Assembly (NCBI RefSeq): GCF_000382045.1
Contig: NZ_KB907452.1
Span: forward strand, 436,295 to 500,294
Length of the DNA: 64,000 nucleotides
DNA from: Variovorax atrisoli 110B
GTDB lineage: Bacteria; Pseudomonadota; Gammaproteobacteria; Burkholderiales; Burkholderiaceae_C
Reading direction: 5' to 3'
The position numbers were made by a program, and so were the translations under genes. Under the pieces are notes generated by a model. It did no database searches and was not told where the DNA came from. It saw nothing but the letters and a program-made list of their open reading frames with translations. This document shows, piece after piece, positions 8,878 through 17,523 of this stretch (positions are counted from its first letter, which is position 1; each line of letters opens with the position of its first letter).

Positions 8878-10188
8878 TTACTTGTAGTAGCCCGCTTTCT
8901 TCATTTCACGCTCAGCCGCCGTCTGCGAAGTCTTCAATGCCTGGTCGACCGTGACCTTGCCCGACAGCGCCGCGCTCATCTGCTGCCCCACCGCCACGCC
9001 GATCGCCTGGAACTCGGGAATGGCCGCGTACTGCACGCCCACGTACGGCGACTTCGGCAGCGTGCTGTCCGTCAGGTTCGCGCTGTCGATCGCCTTCTTC
9101 TCGGCCGCGGCGAACTTGGCGACCTTCTGGAACTCTGGGTTCGCGTAGGTCGACTTGCGCGTGCCGGTCGGCACCGAGGCCCAGCCGGTTTCCTTGGCTA
9201 CGAGCGCGATGTAGTCCTTCGAAGTGGCCCACTTGATGAACTTCTGCGCCGCCTCGTCCTTGGTCGAACTGGCCGGGATGGCGAGGTTCCACGACCACAG
9301 CCAGTTGGCACCCTTGGGCGTGGCGGCGGTGGGCGCCTGCGCGAAGGCCACCTTGTCGGCCACCTTCGACTGCTTCGGGTCGCTGATGAAAGAGGCAGCG
9401 ATGGTCGCGTCCACCCAGGCCGCGCACTTGCCTTCGTTGAAGAGCGCGAGGTTCTCGTTGAAGCTGTTGGCCGAGGCGCCCGGAGGGCCGTCCTTCTTCA
9501 TCAGGTCGACGTAGAAGGTGATGGCGTCCTTCCAGGGCTTGGTGTCGATCTGCGGCTTCCACTGCATGTCGAACCACTGGCCGCCGTTGGTGTTGACCAG
9601 CGTGGTCAGGAAGGCCATGTTGTCGCCCCAGCCCGGCTTGCCGCGCAGGCACATGCCGTAGACGCCCGCCTTCGGGTCGTTGGCCTTGTCGGCGAACTCC
9701 TTCACCTGCGCCCAGGTGGGCTGCTCGGGGAACTTCACGCCCACCTTGTCGGCCAGGTCCTTGCGGTACATGAGCATCGAACTCTCGCCGTAGAAAGGCG
9801 CGGCGTAGAGCTTGCCCTCGTTCGACAGGCCGTCGCGGATGGCGGGCAGCAGGTCGTCCACGTCGTAGGCGGCGTCGGTGGCGATGGGCTTGAGCCAGCC
9901 CTTCTTCGACCAGATCGGCGTCTCGTACAGGCCGATGGTCATCACGTCGAACTGGCCGCCCTTGGTGGCGATGTCGGTGGTCACGCGCTGGCGCAGCGTG
10001 CCTTCTTCCAGCGTGACCCACTTGAGCTTGATGTCGGGGTTGGCCTTCTCGAAGAAGGGGGTGAGCTTCTGCATCTCGATCATGTGGCCGTTGTTCACGG
10101 TCGCGATCACGAGCTCGGTGGCGGCCTGCGAGACGACGCCAGTACCGATCAGTGCGAGGACGAGGCCCGCTTTCAGAAAACGCTTCAT
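8878..10188 (-). CDS. mtlE: polyol ABC transporter periplasmic binding protein
   Basis: A 436-residue extracellular solute-binding protein of the family 1 (sugar) type. A signal peptide spans about residues 1-22 (MKRFLKAGLVLALIGTGVVSQA, cleavage after SQA). The mature start TELVIATVNNGHMIEMQKL and the long TLVNTNGGQWF and WSWNLAIPASS regions resemble the sorbitol/mannitol binding proteins SmoE and MtlE. ATG at 10188 is preceded by GGAG. It is the first gene of a minus-strand operon of about ten genes, and paired inverted repeats lie in its promoter region. Confidence 0.93.
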   Translation of the reverse strand: MKRFLKAGLVLALIGTGVVSQAATELVIATVNNGHMIEMQKLTPFFEKANPDIKLKWVTLEEGTLRQRVTTDIATKGGQFDVMTIGLYETPIWSKKGWLKPIATDAAYDVDDLLPAIRDGLSNEGKLYAAPFYGESSMLMYRKDLADKVGVKFPEQPTWAQVKEFADKANDPKAGVYGMCLRGKPGWGDNMAFLTTLVNTNGGQWFDMQWKPQIDTKPWKDAITFYVDLMKKDGPPGASANSFNENLALFNEGKCAAWVDATIAASFISDPKQSKVADKVAFAQAPTAATPKGANWLWSWNLAIPASSTKDEAAQKFIKWATSKDYIALVAKETGWASVPTGTRKSTYANPEFQKVAKFAAAEKKAIDSANLTDSTLPKSPYVGVQYAAIPEFQAIGVAVGQQMSAALSGKVTVDQALKTSQTAAEREMKKAGYYK

Positions 10189-10277
10189 GTTGTCTCCTAG
10201 AGGAAGTGAGCGACGCCCTCTTTCTGTCTGTCGGGTCGCCGTGCCGCGAATTCTGGAGAAGCGGGCCTGCGATTTTG

Positions 10278-10302
10278 GTACTGGTGCCGCCATCACCAGT
10301 AC
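10278..10302. promoter_or_regulatory. inverted repeat upstream of mtlE (candidate operator B)
   Basis: GTACTGGTG (10278-10286) and its exact complement CACCAGTAC (10294-10302) are separated by 7 bases. They lie about 90-115 bases upstream of the mtlE start, where a regulator of the polyol operon would bind. The protein that binds is unknown. Confidence 0.55.
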
Positions 10303-10307
10303 TTTCA

Positions 10308-10343
10308 TGCATCGATTGGCTAGTGAAATCCCTAATCGATGCA
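10308..10343. promoter_or_regulatory. inverted repeat upstream of mtlE (candidate operator A)
   Basis: TGCATCGATT (10308-10317) and AATCGATGCA (10334-10343) form perfect 10-base arms with a 16-base spacer. The repeat lies in the gap between mtlE and the end of the LysR gene, next to the second inverted repeat. A looping or dimer-binding operator is plausible. Confidence 0.55.
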
Positions 10344-10374
10344 ATACAGCATGGAAATTGGCAAGCCAAAGGCC

Positions 10375-11304
10375 TCAGGCGCTGCCAAGCAGCTGGCGAC
10401 GCAGCTGCGCCGCCGCGGGCGACAGCGCCCGGTCGGCGCGGGTGATCAGGCAGATCGGCGGCACCCGCACCGGCAGTTCGACCGGCACCACGCGCAGCAC
10501 GCCCAGGCGGGCGTAGTGGCCGGCCTGCGAGGCGGGCATCACGGCCGCCATGTCGGAGTTCTCCAGCAAGGCGGTGATGGCAATGGGCGATGCCGTTTCG
10601 ATGATGTCGAGCCGGTCGGAAATGCCCGCCTCGCGCATCGCCGCCTCGAAGCGCCCGCGCTGCGGCGAGCCCGGCGGCTGCAGCACCCACGACCAGCCCG
10701 CCATCTCGGCCAGCGTGACGTTGCCGCGCTCGAACACCGGATGGGCGGCGCGCACCACCACCACCTGCGATTCGCCCAGCAACGGCACGCTCGCGTACTT
10801 CGCCTCGTCGTGGCCGTCTGTGAGACGGCCCAGCACGAAGTCGACATCGCCCTGCTCCAGCTGCGCCTGGATCACGTCGCTGGTCTCGACGACGACCGAC
10901 ACCGCCACCTGCGGATGCCGGCGGTGGTATTCCACCAGCGCCGGCGCCAGCAGCTGCGGCACCGCGCCCGGCACGCTGCCCACGCGCAGTGCGCCGCTCA
11001 GCCCCGAGCGCAGGGCCAGCATCTCTTCGCGCGCGCTGCCGAAGTCGCTGAGCACGCGGCGGGCATAGCGGATCAGGATCTCGCCGTAGGGCGTGGGCTC
11101 CATGCCGCGCGCCAAACGCTCGAAGAGCTTCTCGCCCAGCGAATCCTCCAGCTGCTGCAGCAGCTTGGTGGCCGCCGGCTGGCTGATGTTCATGGCCTCG
11201 GCCGCCCGGCCCAGATGGCGATGGGTGTCGAGCCGGGCCAGCAGCAGCAGCTGGCGCGGCCGCACGAGGAGCATCAGCGAAGCGTCGGAAGGCCCTTGTG
11301 TCAT
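10375..11304 (-). CDS. LysR-family transcriptional regulator
   Basis: A 309-residue LysR protein. An N-terminal winged helix-turn-helix covers about residues 15-75 (LLARLDTHRHLGRAAEAMN, ISQPAATKLLQQLEDSLGEKLFER), followed by a periplasmic-binding-like effector domain starting near LSGALRVGSVPG. ATG at 11304 faces the divergent Bug protein gene across 93 bases, the usual arrangement for a LysR regulator and its target. The 3' end lies about 190 bases from mtlE, so it is a separate unit from the polyol operon. The effector is unknown; an organic acid or hydroxy acid is likely given the neighbours. Confidence 0.9.
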   Translation of the reverse strand: MTQGPSDASLMLLVRPRQLLLLARLDTHRHLGRAAEAMNISQPAATKLLQQLEDSLGEKLFERLARGMEPTPYGEILIRYARRVLSDFGSAREEMLALRSGLSGALRVGSVPGAVPQLLAPALVEYHRRHPQVAVSVVVETSDVIQAQLEQGDVDFVLGRLTDGHDEAKYASVPLLGESQVVVVRAAHPVFERGNVTLAEMAGWSWVLQPPGSPQRGRFEAAMREAGISDRLDIIETASPIAITALLENSDMAAVMPASQAGHYARLGVLRVVPVELPVRVPPICLITRADRALSPAAAQLRRQLLGSA

Positions 11305-11397
11305 GCACAAAAGTATATGAAGCCCCGGCCATTTTCGATTGGATCGCACGGGCGTTGCTCCGTACGCTTGCCCCACTACAAGCAGGAGACAAACCCG

Positions 11398-12402
11398 ATG
11401 AAGCGTTCTTTTCTCGCCCATGCGACAGCACTGGCAGGGCTGGTAGGCCTGGCGGCGGCCGCGGTGCTGACAGCTGTGCCGGCCGGCGCACAGCAGCAGC
11501 AACAGCCCTATCCCGACAAGCCGATGCGCATCATGGTCGGCGCCTCGCCCGGCGGCGGCACCGACATCCTGGCGCGGGTGCTGGCCGACAAGTTCTCGCC
11601 CGCGCTCAAGCAGCCGGTGGTGGTCGAGAACCGGCCGGGCGCCTCCAACACCATCGCGGGCGAGCTCACCGCCCGCGCGCCGGCCGACGGCGCCACGCTG
11701 CTGCTGGCCACCAACACGGCGCAGGCGGTGGCACCGCACATCCTCAAGCTCAAGTACGACCCGCTGAAAGACCTGCAGCCCGTGGGCCTGGTGGCGGTGA
11801 TGCCGAACGTGCTGGTCGTGTCCGCCAGCTCGCCCTACAGGTCGGTGAAGGACCTGGTGGCGGCCATGGCCGCGAAGCCCGGCAGCTTCAAGTACGCCTC
11901 TTCCGGCATCGGCAGCACGCAGCACGTGGGCGGCGAGGCCTTCAACCTGGCCACCGGCATGAAGTCGATCCACGTGCCCTACAAGGGCAGCTCGCAGGCG
12001 CACGTCGACATCATCGCGGGCGAGGTCGACATGATGTTCGACAGCACCTCCTCGGCCATGGGCCAGATCAAGGCCGGCAAGTTCCGCGCGCTCGCGGTGA
12101 GCGCGCCGCAGCGCTCGCCCGAGCTGCCCGACGTGCCCACGCTGGCCGAGCAGGGCATCAAGGGCGCCGACGTGTCGACCTGGTACGGCCTCTACGTCAC
12201 CGCCGGCACGCCGCGCCCTGCGGTGGAGCGCCTGAGCGCAGAACTCTCGCGCACGCTGAAGCTGGCCGACGTGCAGACGCGCATCAAGGCCCTGGGCGGC
12301 GAGCCCGGCGGGCTGACTGGCGAACCCTTCGCGGCGATGAACCGGCAGGAGTTCGACCACTACGGCCAGCTCGTGCGCGACGCCAACATCAAGGCCGAAT
12401 GA
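11398..12402 (+). CDS. Bug/TctC-family periplasmic solute-binding protein
   Basis: A 334-residue extracytoplasmic binding protein. A signal peptide spans about residues 1-31 (ending VPAGAQ). Family hallmarks follow: YPDKPMRIMVGASPGGGTDIL, VVVENRPGASNTIAG, HVPYKGSSQAHVDIIAGEVD and LPDVPTLAEQG. Bug proteins bind small carboxylates or aromatic acids and are very abundant in Burkholderiales, often without their own membrane subunits, as here. AGGAG precedes ATG 11398. It is followed after 65 bases by the PdxA-like gene, with which it is probably co-transcribed under the divergent LysR regulator. Confidence 0.93.
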   Translation: MKRSFLAHATALAGLVGLAAAAVLTAVPAGAQQQQQPYPDKPMRIMVGASPGGGTDILARVLADKFSPALKQPVVVENRPGASNTIAGELTARAPADGATLLLATNTAQAVAPHILKLKYDPLKDLQPVGLVAVMPNVLVVSASSPYRSVKDLVAAMAAKPGSFKYASSGIGSTQHVGGEAFNLATGMKSIHVPYKGSSQAHVDIIAGEVDMMFDSTSSAMGQIKAGKFRALAVSAPQRSPELPDVPTLAEQGIKGADVSTWYGLYVTAGTPRPAVERLSAELSRTLKLADVQTRIKALGGEPGGLTGEPFAAMNRQEFDHYGQLVRDANIKAE

Positions 12403-12467
12403 GGCGGCCGGACTCTCTTTCACTCTTTCCCCCTGCCCTTCCCCTTCAACCGCATCCGACCGACACC

Positions 12468-13535
12468 ATGTCCCTTTCCTCCTCCCAGACTCCAGGCGTG
12501 ACTTCCGCCAAGCCCCGCATCGCCGTGCTGCTCGGCGACCCGAGCGGCATCGGCCCCGAGATGGCGGTGAAGCTGCTCGCGCGGCAGCGCAACCTCGACG
12601 CTGCGCGCGTGCTGCTGATCGCCGACCCGGCCGTGCTCGCGTCCGGCGAGCGCATCGCGGGCGACAGGCTGAACCCGCTGCGGGTGGACAGCCTCGACTC
12701 AGTGCGCTTCGAGGACGGCCGGCCCACGCTGCTCGCAAGGGACTGGATGGAGGGCCGCGAGCCGGTGCTGGGCGAGTCGAACGAACACTCGGGCCGGGCC
12801 TCGTTCGAGGCGCTGGAACTGGCCACGCTGGCGGTTCGGCGCGGGCAGGCCGAGGGCATCCTCTTCGCGCCGCTCAACAAGCATTCGCTGCGCCTGGGCG
12901 GCCTGGTGCACGAGGACGAGCTGCGCTACATGCAGGAGCGCTTCGCGGTGGAAGGCTTCGTCTGCGAATTCAACCTCACGGGTTCGCTGTGGACTTCGCG
13001 CGTGACCTCGCACATTCCGCTGAAGGACGTGGCCAGGCACATCACGGTGCAGGGCGTGAGCGACGCGGTGAAGATCATCGCCAATGCCCTGCAGCGCGCA
13101 GGCGTGGCGCAGCCGCGCATCGCGGTGACGGGGCTCAATCCGCACGCGGGCGACGGCGGCTCCATCGGCATGGAGGAGATCGAGATCATCGCGCCCGCCA
13201 TCGAACGGCTGCGCGCCGAGGGCCTCGATGCGCGCGGCCCCTTCTCGCCCGACACGGTGTTCATCGGCGCGCGGCGCGGCGATGTCGATGCGGTGGTGTC
13301 GATGTACCACGACCAGGGCCAGATCGCGATGAAGCTCATGGGCTTCGAGCAGGGCGTGACGCTGCACGGCGGCCTGCCGGTGCCGGTCGCGACCTCGGCC
13401 AGCGGCAGCGCCTTCGACATCGCGGGCAAGGGCATCGCGAAGATCGAGGGGCTGCAGCAGGCCTTCGACCTGTGCGTGCGCATGGCGGCGGGCGCGCCCG
13501 TGCGGACGCAGGCACCGTCGGCAGCCACGGCCTGA
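12468..13535 (+). CDS. PdxA-like dehydrogenase, catabolic paralogue (PdxA2-type)
   Basis: A 355-residue PdxA-family protein. It shows VLLGDPSGIGPEM at the N-terminus, GLNPHAGDGGSIG and SMYHDQGQIAMKLMGFEQGV, which carry the metal-binding His/Asp residues of the family. Classical PdxA oxidises 4-phosphohydroxy-L-threonine in pyridoxal phosphate synthesis. Paralogues near transport and LysR genes instead act on phosphorylated four-carbon acids such as 4-phospho-D-threonate. Context here (Bug protein, LysR) favours the catabolic role, but no partner kinase is visible in the window. Confidence 0.8.
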   Translation: MSLSSSQTPGVTSAKPRIAVLLGDPSGIGPEMAVKLLARQRNLDAARVLLIADPAVLASGERIAGDRLNPLRVDSLDSVRFEDGRPTLLARDWMEGREPVLGESNEHSGRASFEALELATLAVRRGQAEGILFAPLNKHSLRLGGLVHEDELRYMQERFAVEGFVCEFNLTGSLWTSRVTSHIPLKDVARHITVQGVSDAVKIIANALQRAGVAQPRIAVTGLNPHAGDGGSIGMEEIEIIAPAIERLRAEGLDARGPFSPDTVFIGARRGDVDAVVSMYHDQGQIAMKLMGFEQGVTLHGGLPVPVATSASGSAFDIAGKGIAKIEGLQQAFDLCVRMAAGAPVRTQAPSAATA

Positions 13536-13561
13536 GGCATCGCGCAGGCCGCGCACCAAAG

Positions 13562-13583
13562 AAAAAGGGCCGCTGCGCGGCCC
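13562..13583 (-). terminator. intrinsic terminator of the DUF805 gene
   Basis: GGGCCGC (13567-13573) and GCGGCCC (13577-13583) form a 7-base-pair stem with a 3-base loop. On the minus strand it is followed by TTTTTC. It lies just past the stop of the minus-strand DUF805 gene, and may also stop convergent transcription from the PdxA-like gene. Confidence 0.85.
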
Positions 13584-13607
13584 TTCATTGCTGGCTTGAA
13601 AAGAAGC

Positions 13608-13940
13608 TCAAGCTGCCGGCGGTTCGCCGTACGCGTTGGACTCCGGCTGCGTCGGCTGCACGTAGAAGTAGATCAGCACGAGGTTGACGAGCGGAATGAG
13701 GGCCAGCAGCAGCAGCCAGCCGGTCTTGCCGATGTCGTGCAGGCGGCGCGCGCCGACGGCCAGCGCCGGCAGCAGCAGCCCGAGTGCCGCGATGCCGTAC
13801 ACGAAGCGATGGATCAGGCTGGCCACGATGAGAACGACCAGCTGCGCGAGCACGAACCACCAGAACTCCGAGCGCGATGCACGCCCACTGAAGTCAGCGT
13901 ACTTGCTCAGACATGTCTTGACCGCTGTTTGAAAATCCAT
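13608..13940 (-). CDS. DUF805 family inner-membrane protein
   Basis: A 110-residue protein with the DUF805 pattern: an N-terminal FSGRASRSEFWWFVL segment, several membrane spans (LAQLVVLIVASLIHRFVYG, IAALGLLLPALAVGARRLHD) and GKTGWLLLLALIPLVNLVLIYFY. ARRLHDIGKTGWLLL is the family hallmark. Start at ATG 13940 with GAGGAG upstream; a longer frame to 13991 has no better signal. The function of the family is not known. It is a single-gene unit with its own terminator. Confidence 0.88.
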   Translation of the reverse strand: MDFQTAVKTCLSKYADFSGRASRSEFWWFVLAQLVVLIVASLIHRFVYGIAALGLLLPALAVGARRLHDIGKTGWLLLLALIPLVNLVLIYFYVQPTQPESNAYGEPPAA

Positions 13941-14046
13941 TGATCGACTCCTCTTTGTGTTGGTCCCAGGGAAATTTCCCCGGGCCATCATATAGACGCG
14001 TCTTTCAACGGCAAATACAGCCGTAGGCCATAGCCCGGCTTAAAAC

Positions 14047-14067
14047 AAAAGGCTCCGAAAAGCCTTT
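14047..14067 (-). terminator. intrinsic terminator downstream of pgi
   Basis: AAAGGCT and AGCCTTTT form a stem with a TTTCGG loop on the minus strand, followed by GTTTT. It is positioned just beyond the pgi stop codon at 14083. Confidence 0.8.
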
Positions 14068-14082
14068 GCTACAGGTGCCTGA

Positions 14083-15636
14083 TCAGCTTCGCAGCCGCTC
14101 CAGCAGGCCCGCGGTGGAGGCATCGAGCCCCGTGATGTCGCCCGAAGCGAGGCGCGGCTCGATGTCCTTGGCGAGCACCTTGCCGAGCTCCACGCCCCAC
14201 TGGTCGAAGCTGTTGATGCCCCACAGCGCGCCGCTGGTGAACACGCGGTGCTCGTACATCGCGAGGAAGGCACCCAGCGCCTCGGGCGTGAGCTTCTCGA
14301 ACACGAAGAAGCTGCTCGGCCGGTTTCCGGGGAAGTTCCTGTGGCCGCCCTCGTCGAGCTTGCCCACCATCAGCGCCTGGGCCTGCGCGAGCGCGTTGGC
14401 CAGAAGCTTCGGATGATGGCCTTCGAGGTCGTGCGAGGCATCGCGCACCGCCACGAACTCCAGCGGCGTCACGTCGGTGCCCTGGTGCAGCATCTGGAAG
14501 TAGGCATGCTGGCCGTTGGTGCCGGGCTCGCCCCACAGCACCGGCGAGGTGCCGAAGGCCAGTGGCTTGCCATCGGCGTCCACCTGCTTGCCGTTGCTTT
14601 CCATCTCGAGCTGCTGCAGATAGGCCGGCAGGCGCTTCAGGGCGCTGTGGTACGGCGCGATGCTGCGGCTCGTGAACTTGTGGAAGTTGCGGTACCAGAC
14701 ATCGAGCAGCCCGAGGCGCACCGGCAGGTTGCGCTCCAGCGGTGCGGTGCGGAAGTGCTCGTCCATCGCATGCGCGCCGGCGAGCAGCCTGCGGAAGCCG
14801 TCTGCACCGATGGCCAGCGCGATCGGCAGCCCGATGGCCGACCACAGCGAATAGCGCCCGCCCACCCAGTCCCAGAAGCCGAAGGTGGTGTCGATGCCGA
14901 ACTTCTTCGCGGCTTCCACGTTGGTGGTGAGCGCGGCGAAGTGGCCCGCGATGTCGGTGCCGCCCGATTGCTCGTACCAGCGCCTGGCCGACTGCGCGTT
15001 GGTCATCGTCTCGGCGGTGGTGAAGGTCTTCGAGGCGATGAGGAACAGCGTGTGCTCCGGCGCCAGCCCCTTCAGCACGCCGGCCAGCTCGTGGCCGTCG
15101 ACGTTCGAGACGAAGTGGAAGCGCTTGCCCGGCGCGGCGAATTCGGCCAGCGCCAGCACCGCCATCTGCGGACCGAGGTCGGAGCCGCCGATGCCGATGT
15201 TGACCACGTCGGTGATCGTGTGGTCGGCGCGCACCTTCTCAGCATAGGCCAGCATCGCGTCGAGCGTGGCATGGACCTCGCGCAGCTCGCTGGCCGTCTT
15301 GGGGCCCGTGGGCGCATCGGCCGGCGCGCGCAGCAGCGTGTGCAGCACGGCGCGGTCTTCGGTGTTGTTGATGTGCTCGCCGGCAAACATGGCGTCGCGG
15401 TGCGCCTCCAGGCCGCATTCGCGGGCCAGCTTGAAGAGCAGCTCCTCGGTGCGCGCGTCGATCAGGTTCTTCGACAGGTCGGCGAAGACGTGGGGCGCCT
15501 CCTGGCTGAAGCGCGCGAAGCGGCCGGCGTCATCCACGAAGGCATGGCGCAGGTCGAACTGCCTGCCCGCGGTGTCGAAGCCGGCCTGCAATTGCGCCCA
15601 GGCGGGCGCGCGGTCGCAGCGAAGGGTCATGGCCAT
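14083..15636 (-). CDS. pgi: glucose-6-phosphate isomerase
   Basis: A 517-residue phosphoglucose isomerase that interconverts glucose 6-phosphate and fructose 6-phosphate in the cytoplasm. Seen are NIGIGGSDLGPQM, the PGI signature GRYSLWSAIGLPIA, MESNGKQVD, WGEPGTNGQHAYFQ with the catalytic His region, and FDQWGVELGK near the C-terminus. The start is ambiguous between ATG 15636, ATG 15630 and TTG 15642. I use 15636, which lies just after the tal stop at 15639. It forms a two-gene unit with tal and ends at a clear terminator. Confidence 0.96.
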   Translation of the reverse strand: MAMTLRCDRAPAWAQLQAGFDTAGRQFDLRHAFVDDAGRFARFSQEAPHVFADLSKNLIDARTEELLFKLARECGLEAHRDAMFAGEHINNTEDRAVLHTLLRAPADAPTGPKTASELREVHATLDAMLAYAEKVRADHTITDVVNIGIGGSDLGPQMAVLALAEFAAPGKRFHFVSNVDGHELAGVLKGLAPEHTLFLIASKTFTTAETMTNAQSARRWYEQSGGTDIAGHFAALTTNVEAAKKFGIDTTFGFWDWVGGRYSLWSAIGLPIALAIGADGFRRLLAGAHAMDEHFRTAPLERNLPVRLGLLDVWYRNFHKFTSRSIAPYHSALKRLPAYLQQLEMESNGKQVDADGKPLAFGTSPVLWGEPGTNGQHAYFQMLHQGTDVTPLEFVAVRDASHDLEGHHPKLLANALAQAQALMVGKLDEGGHRNFPGNRPSSFFVFEKLTPEALGAFLAMYEHRVFTSGALWGINSFDQWGVELGKVLAKDIEPRLASGDITGLDASTAGLLERLRS

Positions 15637-15638
15637 CT

Positions 15639-16592
15639 TCAAGCGCCGCTTTCCTGCATGAGCTTCTCGAGCTTCACGGCGTCGGCCGCGAAGGCGCGGA
15701 TGCCTTCGGCCAGCTTCTCGGTGGCCATGGCGTCCTCGTTCAGCGCGAATCGGAAGCCCGCCTCGTCGTAGCTGACCTTGGCGACGTCGGCGCCGGTGGA
15801 CTTGGGGTCGAGCGCGCGCTGCAGCGGCTCGTTGCTCGCGGCCAGCTCGGCCAGCAGCTCGGGGCTGATGGTCAGCAGGTCGCAGCCGGCCAGCGCCTTG
15901 ATCTGGCCGACGTTGCGGAAGCTCGCGCCCATCACTTCGGTCTTGATGCCGTGCTGCTTGTAGTACGCGTAGATCTGGCGGACCGACTTCACGCCGGGGT
16001 CGTCGGCGCCCGCGTTCGCGGCCTCGTCCCAGCTGGAGCCGGCGGACTTCTTGTACCAGTCGTAGATGCGGCCCACGAAGGGCGAGATCAGCTGCACGCC
16101 CGCCGCGCCGCAGGCCACGGCCTGCGCGAAGGAGAACAGCAGCGTCAGGTTGGTGCGGATGCCCTGGCGCTCCAGCTGGCGCGCGGCCTCGATGCCTTCC
16201 CAGGTGGAGGCCACCTTGATGAGCAGGCGCTTCTCGGTGTCGATGCCTTCGGCCTTGTAGAGGGCCACGATGCGCTCGCCGCGTGCGACGGTCGCTGCCG
16301 TGTCGAAGGACAGGCGGGCGTCGACCTCGGTGGAGACGCGACCCGGAATGATGGAGAGGATCTCGGTGCCGAAGCTCACCAGCAGGCGGTCGATGACCTC
16401 GTCGAGCGGCTTGCCGGAATGCTTTTTCACGGCGGCGTCGAGCAGGGGCCGGTACTCGGGTTTCTGCACGGCCTTGAGGATCAGCGACGGATTGGTGGTC
16501 GCATCCTGCGGCTTGGAAATGCTGAGCTGTTTGAAGTCACCGGTGTCTGCGACGACGGTGGTCCACTGGCGGAGTGCATCGAGTTGGTTCAT
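15639..16592 (-). CDS. tal: transaldolase
   Basis: A 317-residue classical transaldolase, the same length as E. coli TalB. It transfers a dihydroxyacetone unit between sedoheptulose 7-phosphate and glyceraldehyde 3-phosphate. ATTNPSLIL (31-39) and the Schiff-base [11 protein letters not shown] with Lys126 are present, as is [13 protein letters not shown]. Start at ATG 16592 ([10 protein letters not shown]). It is the promoter-proximal gene of a tal-pgi pair. Together with zwf at 22674 it gives a local cluster of sugar-phosphate genes near the polyol operon. Confidence 0.97.
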   Translation of the reverse strand: MNQLDALRQWTTVVADTGDFKQLSISKPQDATTNPSLILKAVQKPEYRPLLDAAVKKHSGKPLDEVIDRLLVSFGTEILSIIPGRVSTEVDARLSFDTAATVARGERIVALYKAEGIDTEKRLLIKVASTWEGIEAARQLERQGIRTNLTLLFSFAQAVACGAAGVQLISPFVGRIYDWYKKSAGSSWDEAANAGADDPGVKSVRQIYAYYKQHGIKTEVMGASFRNVGQIKALAGCDLLTISPELLAELAASNEPLQRALDPKSTGADVAKVSYDEAGFRFALNEDAMATEKLAEGIRAFAADAVKLEKLMQESGA

Positions 16593-16860
16593 GAAATCAT
16601 TATCCTGTGCCGGTTGTGACGAGACCTGCACGCAATTGCGCGCCGGCCGATGTTTTCATGCGCACCGTAGCACGGGTTTCCGCATGGCTCCATCGGCCTG
16701 AGCCGAGTGGGGTTGTCGGTTTCTTCTCCCCTTGGCGCCCTACAGCGCCTGTGGTCCGCGGCTGACGGCCCGGCACCCGGCCTGCGGCTAGGCTTTGCCG
16801 TACTGCGAATGTCTTCAGCAGTTTCAGCAGACGCAAAGTCTTTCCCCTTCAGGAGCCCTC

Positions 16861-17523
16861 ATGACCACTCGCCGACCTCCCGCCAACGTCAGGCCCTTCG
16901 ACGACCGCCGCACCAGCAACGCGATCGGCGCGATGGCCACGGCCTTCGTCGTGGGCGGGGTGGCCACGTGGTTCGCTCTGGGCGCCGCACGCACGGCGCG
17001 TGCCCAGCTCGCAGGCCCCGCAGACGGCGCACCGCTGATGCGCGCGCCGCTGCAGGTGGTGGCGCCGGTCGACCTGGAGCGTTATGCGGGTGTCTGGCAC
17101 GAGCAGGCCCGGCTGCCGAACCGCTTCCAGAAGCAATGCGCGGGCCCGGTGAGCGCCGAGTACACGCCCCAGCCCGACGGCACGGTGCGCGTGGTCAACC
17201 GCTGCGTAAGGGAAGACGGCAACTTCGACGAGGCCGCGGGCACCGCCCGCGTGGTTCCGGTGGCGGGCCAGCCCGGCGCCGGCCGCCTCGAGGTGCGCTT
17301 CGCCCCCGCCTGGCTGAGCTGGCTGCCGATGGTCTGGGGCGACTACTGGATCCTGAAGCTGGACCGCGACTACCAAGTCTCGCTGGTCGGCACGCCCGAC
17401 CGCGAGTACCTGTGGGTGCTCTCGCGCGCACCGCGCCTGGACGACGCGGTTCTGCAGGCCGAGCTGGACTACGCCCGCAGCCTGGGGTTCGACACCGGCA
17501 AGGTGACGCTGACCGGCAGGTAA
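16861..17523 (+). CDS. lipocalin family protein (Blc-like)
   Basis: A 220-residue protein. A hydrophobic segment at about residues 20-45 (AIGAMATAFVVGGVATWFAL) is probably a signal or membrane anchor. It is followed by a lipocalin domain with YAGVWHEQARLPNRFQK (the GxW motif), EYTPQPDGTVRVVNRC and DYWILKLDRDY. Bacterial lipocalins bind lipids at the envelope and help under membrane stress. No lipobox cysteine is seen, unlike E. coli Blc. ATG 16861 has AGGAG upstream. The last 55 bases overlap the convergent HAD gene. Confidence 0.88.
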   Translation: MTTRRPPANVRPFDDRRTSNAIGAMATAFVVGGVATWFALGAARTARAQLAGPADGAPLMRAPLQVVAPVDLERYAGVWHEQARLPNRFQKQCAGPVSAEYTPQPDGTVRVVNRCVREDGNFDEAAGTARVVPVAGQPGAGRLEVRFAPAWLSWLPMVWGDYWILKLDRDYQVSLVGTPDREYLWVLSRAPRLDDAVLQAELDYARSLGFDTGKVTLTGR

